Position numbers and translations under genes: made by a program
The notes under the pieces: generated by a model
What the model was told of the DNA's origin: nothing
The model's database searches: none
Seen by the model: only the letters and a program-made list of their open reading frames with translations
Shown here: positions 5,354 through 6,913 of the stretch, one piece after another
Position numbering within the stretch: the stretch's first letter is position 1
Layout of the letters: the number at the start of each line of letters is the position of its first letter
NCBI GenBank assembly: GCA_002426825.1
Contig: DINK01000022.1
Location: 513 to 7,425 of the forward strand
DNA length: 6,913 bases
Source of the DNA: Holosporaceae bacterium UBA5542
Lineage (GTDB): Bacteria > Pseudomonadota > Alphaproteobacteria > UBA7879 > UBA5542
Direction: 5' to 3'

Positions 5354-6838
5354 ATGAGTACAGCAGAAAAAGATTTGAGAGAAGTCAGGCTTAAAAAAGC
5401 GAATGAAATGCGTGCGTTGGGAATGAATCCGTATCCCTATACCTTTGCCGCAACACACAAAACGGAAGAATTGCACGATAAGTTCGGACACCTTGAAGAT
5501 GGTCAAGAAACAAATGAAATTGTTTCTGTTGCAGGGCGCATACGCGCTATTCGCAACAGTGGCATGTTTATAGACTTGCATGATGTGACAGGCACTATTC
5601 AAATTTTTTCCTCCATCAAGACACTCTCTGGCGACATAATTAAAACCCTAGAGTTACTCGATATTGGGGATTGGATCGGTGTATCTGGCCCCATTCGCCG
5701 CACTAAAAGAGGCGAGCTTACAATTAACAACGAAAAGGTAACCGTGCTTTCAAAGTCTTTGTTGCCTTTGCCTGAAAAATACCACGGACTGACCGATATT
5801 GAGACACGATACCGACAAAGATATGTTGACCTTATCGTGAATAAAGAGAGTGGTGATCGCCTTAGGAAGCGCAGTGCCATTATTGCATCTATGCGCACCT
5901 TCTTAGCAGAAAGAGGGTTTTTAGAAGTTGAAACACCCATGCTTCACCTTATCCCAGGTGGCGCTTCTGCCAAGCCCTTCTTAACGCATCATAATGCCTT
6001 AAACCTCCCCATGTACTTGCGAATCGCACCAGAACTTTTCTTAAAAAGACTAATGGTCGGCGGCCTTTCTGACAAAATTTTTGAAATCAATCGATGTTTT
6101 AGGAATGAGGGCATATCTCCGCGTCACAATCCAGAATTCACCATGATGGAATTGTACCAAGCCTTTGCTGATTACACCGACATGATGAAGCTCACCGAAG
6201 AAATTATTCAAAATGCGGCCCTAAAAGCAAATGGCACAACAAAAGTCACTTATAATAACCATGAAATTGACTTGTCATCGCCTTGGCCAAGGAAATCCAT
6301 GATAGAACTTGTCAAAGAAAAGACAGGGATTGATTTCAGCACCTTGACACGTGTGGAAGACGCCAGAGAGGCGGCCAAAAAAATTGGAGGCATTCCCCTT
6401 GAAGGTGCAGACTCTTGGGGGAAAGTGATTGAAGCCGTATTTGGAGAAAAAGTTGAGCCTACCCTTATTCAACCCATTCATGTGACAGATCACCCTTTAG
6501 ATATTTCGCCTCTTGCCAAAGTGCATCGTGACGATCCCCGCCTTACAGAGAGGTTTGAAAGCTACATCAATACATGGGAAGTTGCCAACGCGTTCTCTGA
6601 GCTCAACGACCCCATTGAACAAGGGAAACGCTTTGAAGCCCAAGTAAAAAATAGAGAAAAAGGCGATGAAGAAGCCCAACATATGGACAAAGATTACCTA
6701 AATGCGTTGGAACATGGTTTGCCTCCAACCGGTGGTCTTGGCATTGGGGTAGACCGACTTACAATGATTTTGACCAACGCACCAAGCATTCGTGATGTCA
6801 TTGCCTTTCCAACCATGAAACCAAAGGATGAAAAGTGA
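5354..6838 (+). CDS. lysS: Lysine--tRNA ligase, class II
   Basis: The 494-aa protein charges tRNA-Lys with lysine using ATP and has the length of bacterial class II LysRS. An OB-fold anticodon-binding domain spans about residues 57-135 (VAGRIRAIRNSGMFIDLHD). The catalytic domain follows with motif 1 around 180-196 (RTFLAERGFLEVETPM), motif 2 at about 246-265 (NRCFRNEGISPRHNPEF) and motif 3 at 460-470 (GGLGIGVDRLT). GGASAKPFLTHHNAL (202-216), YLRIAPELFLKRLMVGG (221-237) and the NAFSELNDP segment (412-420) are LysRS-specific and separate it from the related AsnRS and AspRS. The ATG at 5354 gives a normal N-terminal helix. It lies 7 bp after grxD behind an A-rich stretch with no strong Shine-Dalgarno, so it may depend on coupling. 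Its stop overlaps the next gene's GTG. Many alphaproteobacteria use the unrelated class I enzyme, so this form is informative for taxonomy. Confidence 0.97.
   Translation: MSTAEKDLREVRLKKANEMRALGMNPYPYTFAATHKTEELHDKFGHLEDGQETNEIVSVAGRIRAIRNSGMFIDLHDVTGTIQIFSSIKTLSGDIIKTLELLDIGDWIGVSGPIRRTKRGELTINNEKVTVLSKSLLPLPEKYHGLTDIETRYRQRYVDLIVNKESGDRLRKRSAIIASMRTFLAERGFLEVETPMLHLIPGGASAKPFLTHHNALNLPMYLRIAPELFLKRLMVGGLSDKIFEINRCFRNEGISPRHNPEFTMMELYQAFADYTDMMKLTEEIIQNAALKANGTTKVTYNNHEIDLSSPWPRKSMIELVKEKTGIDFSTLTRVEDAREAAKKIGGIPLEGADSWGKVIEAVFGEKVEPTLIQPIHVTDHPLDISPLAKVHRDDPRLTERFESYINTWEVANAFSELNDPIEQGKRFEAQVKNREKGDEEAQHMDKDYLNALEHGLPPTGGLGIGVDRLTMILTNAPSIRDVIAFPTMKPKDEK
6823..6837 (+). promoter_or_regulatory. 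Ribosome-binding site and GTG start of the last gene
   Basis: AAAGGA at 6823-6828 lies 6 nt before the GTG at 6835-6837, inside the last codons of lysS. The GTG overlaps the lysS TGA in the arrangement GTGA, a common form of translational coupling. This is one of the better Shine-Dalgarno matches in the plus-strand run and is the main reason to take the short downstream frame as a gene. A nearby ATG in the same stretch (6829-6831) is out of frame and stops after a few codons. Confidence 0.55.
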
Positions 6839-6913
6839 TTCATAAGAGCCCTTCGCCTAAACTAGATTATCTTTTTCTAATCATTGGTTTAGGGGTTCTT
6901 TTTCTTGTTGGTC
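6835..6913 (+). CDS. Start of a probable membrane protein (partial, unidentified)
   Basis: From the GTG at 6835 a frame stays open to the right edge, giving 26 residues that begin MIHKSPSPKLDYLF. Residues about 11-26 are strongly hydrophobic (LDYLFLIIGLGVLFLVG), which looks like a first transmembrane helix after a short basic N-terminus. The good ribosome-binding site and the 4-bp overlap with lysS support a real gene co-transcribed with it. Too little is visible to name it: polytopic families such as FtsW/RodA proteins or family-39-type glycosyltransferases can begin this way, but neither is shown. T-rich DNA also yields hydrophobic codons by itself, and an inverted repeat lies within the frame, so a non-coding reading remains possible. 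Confidence 0.55.
   Translation, partial: MIHKSPSPKLDYLFLIIGLGVLFLVG
6856..6893 (+). repeat. Inverted repeat after lysS, possible weak terminator or attenuator
   Basis: CCTAAAC at 6856-6862 pairs perfectly with GTTTAGG at 6887-6893, and inside it GATTA (6865-6869) pairs with TAATC (6878-6882) around an 8-base pyrimidine-rich loop. Together they form a 12-bp interrupted stem. A T-rich stretch follows from about 6896 but not directly, and the stem is AT-rich, so a conventional terminator is doubtful. It begins 18 bp after the lysS stop and lies inside the frame that opens at 6835, so at most one of the two readings is fully right, unless it modulates read-through into that gene. Confidence 0.35.

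Noticed and set aside
5270..5602. 110-codon minus-strand open frame across the end of grxD and the start of lysS
   Set aside because: It is antisense to two conserved genes, is rich in Cys, Phe and His as expected for a reverse-strand reading, and has no recognisable motif.
5599..5940. 113-codon minus-strand open frame inside lysS
   Set aside because: It lies opposite the OB-fold and motif 1 coding region of LysRS, whose codons are clearly under protein constraint; no ribosome-binding site or family match was seen.
1..6913. A novel defence, mobile or biosynthetic system
   Set aside because: Every long reading frame belongs to a recognised housekeeping family with intact key motifs; no transposase, integrase, direct-repeat array, toxin-antitoxin pair or atypical composition island was seen on either strand.

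Overview
The window looks like a piece of chromosome from an AT-rich alphaproteobacterium, roughly 40% GC by eye. It holds seven protein genes, the two at the edges being cut, and almost no spare DNA. The main taxonomic clues are a PpiD-type SurA_N/parvulin protein divergent from tpiA, and a small BolA gene next to a CGFS monothiol glutaredoxin. The low GC suggests a host-associated or reduced lineage, such as a Holosporales-like group. Rickettsia itself is unlikely because it lacks glycolysis. This placement is inference from gene content and order, not from a marker-gene tree.

Left part, minus strand (1-2007): the first 25 codons of clpX lie at the left edge. They sit about 100 bp downstream of ppiD, a membrane-anchored periplasmic folding factor of 609 aa. 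The gap contains a small hairpin and a candidate clpX promoter whose -35 box matches the heat-shock consensus core CTTGAAA. Both genes serve protein quality control.

Middle (2008-2092): an 85-bp divergent intergenic region must hold the start signals for ppiD (leftward) and tpiA (rightward). It contains a perfect 6-bp inverted repeat with a 4-bp spacer, overlapping weak candidate -10 boxes for both directions.

Right part, plus strand (2093-6913): tpiA, an S9-family serine peptidase, bolA, grxD, lysS and the start of a probable membrane-protein gene follow each other with a 17-bp overlap, gaps of 17, 5 and 7 bp, and a 4-bp GTGA overlap. No terminator separates tpiA from lysS, so they are probably co-transcribed. 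BolA and the glutaredoxin form a known [2Fe-2S] partner pair. The others (glycolysis, peptide degradation, lysyl-tRNA charging) look like housekeeping passengers of a compacted operon.

I see no mobile element, CRISPR array, phage gene, tRNA or rRNA, and nothing that amounts to a new defence or biosynthetic system. The points most worth a second look are the possible two-start arrangement of the S9 peptidase (membrane-anchored versus cytosolic), the shortened parvulin segment of PpiD, the class II LysRS in an apparent alphaproteobacterium, clpX following ppiD rather than clpP, and the inverted repeats at both ends of the plus-strand gene run.
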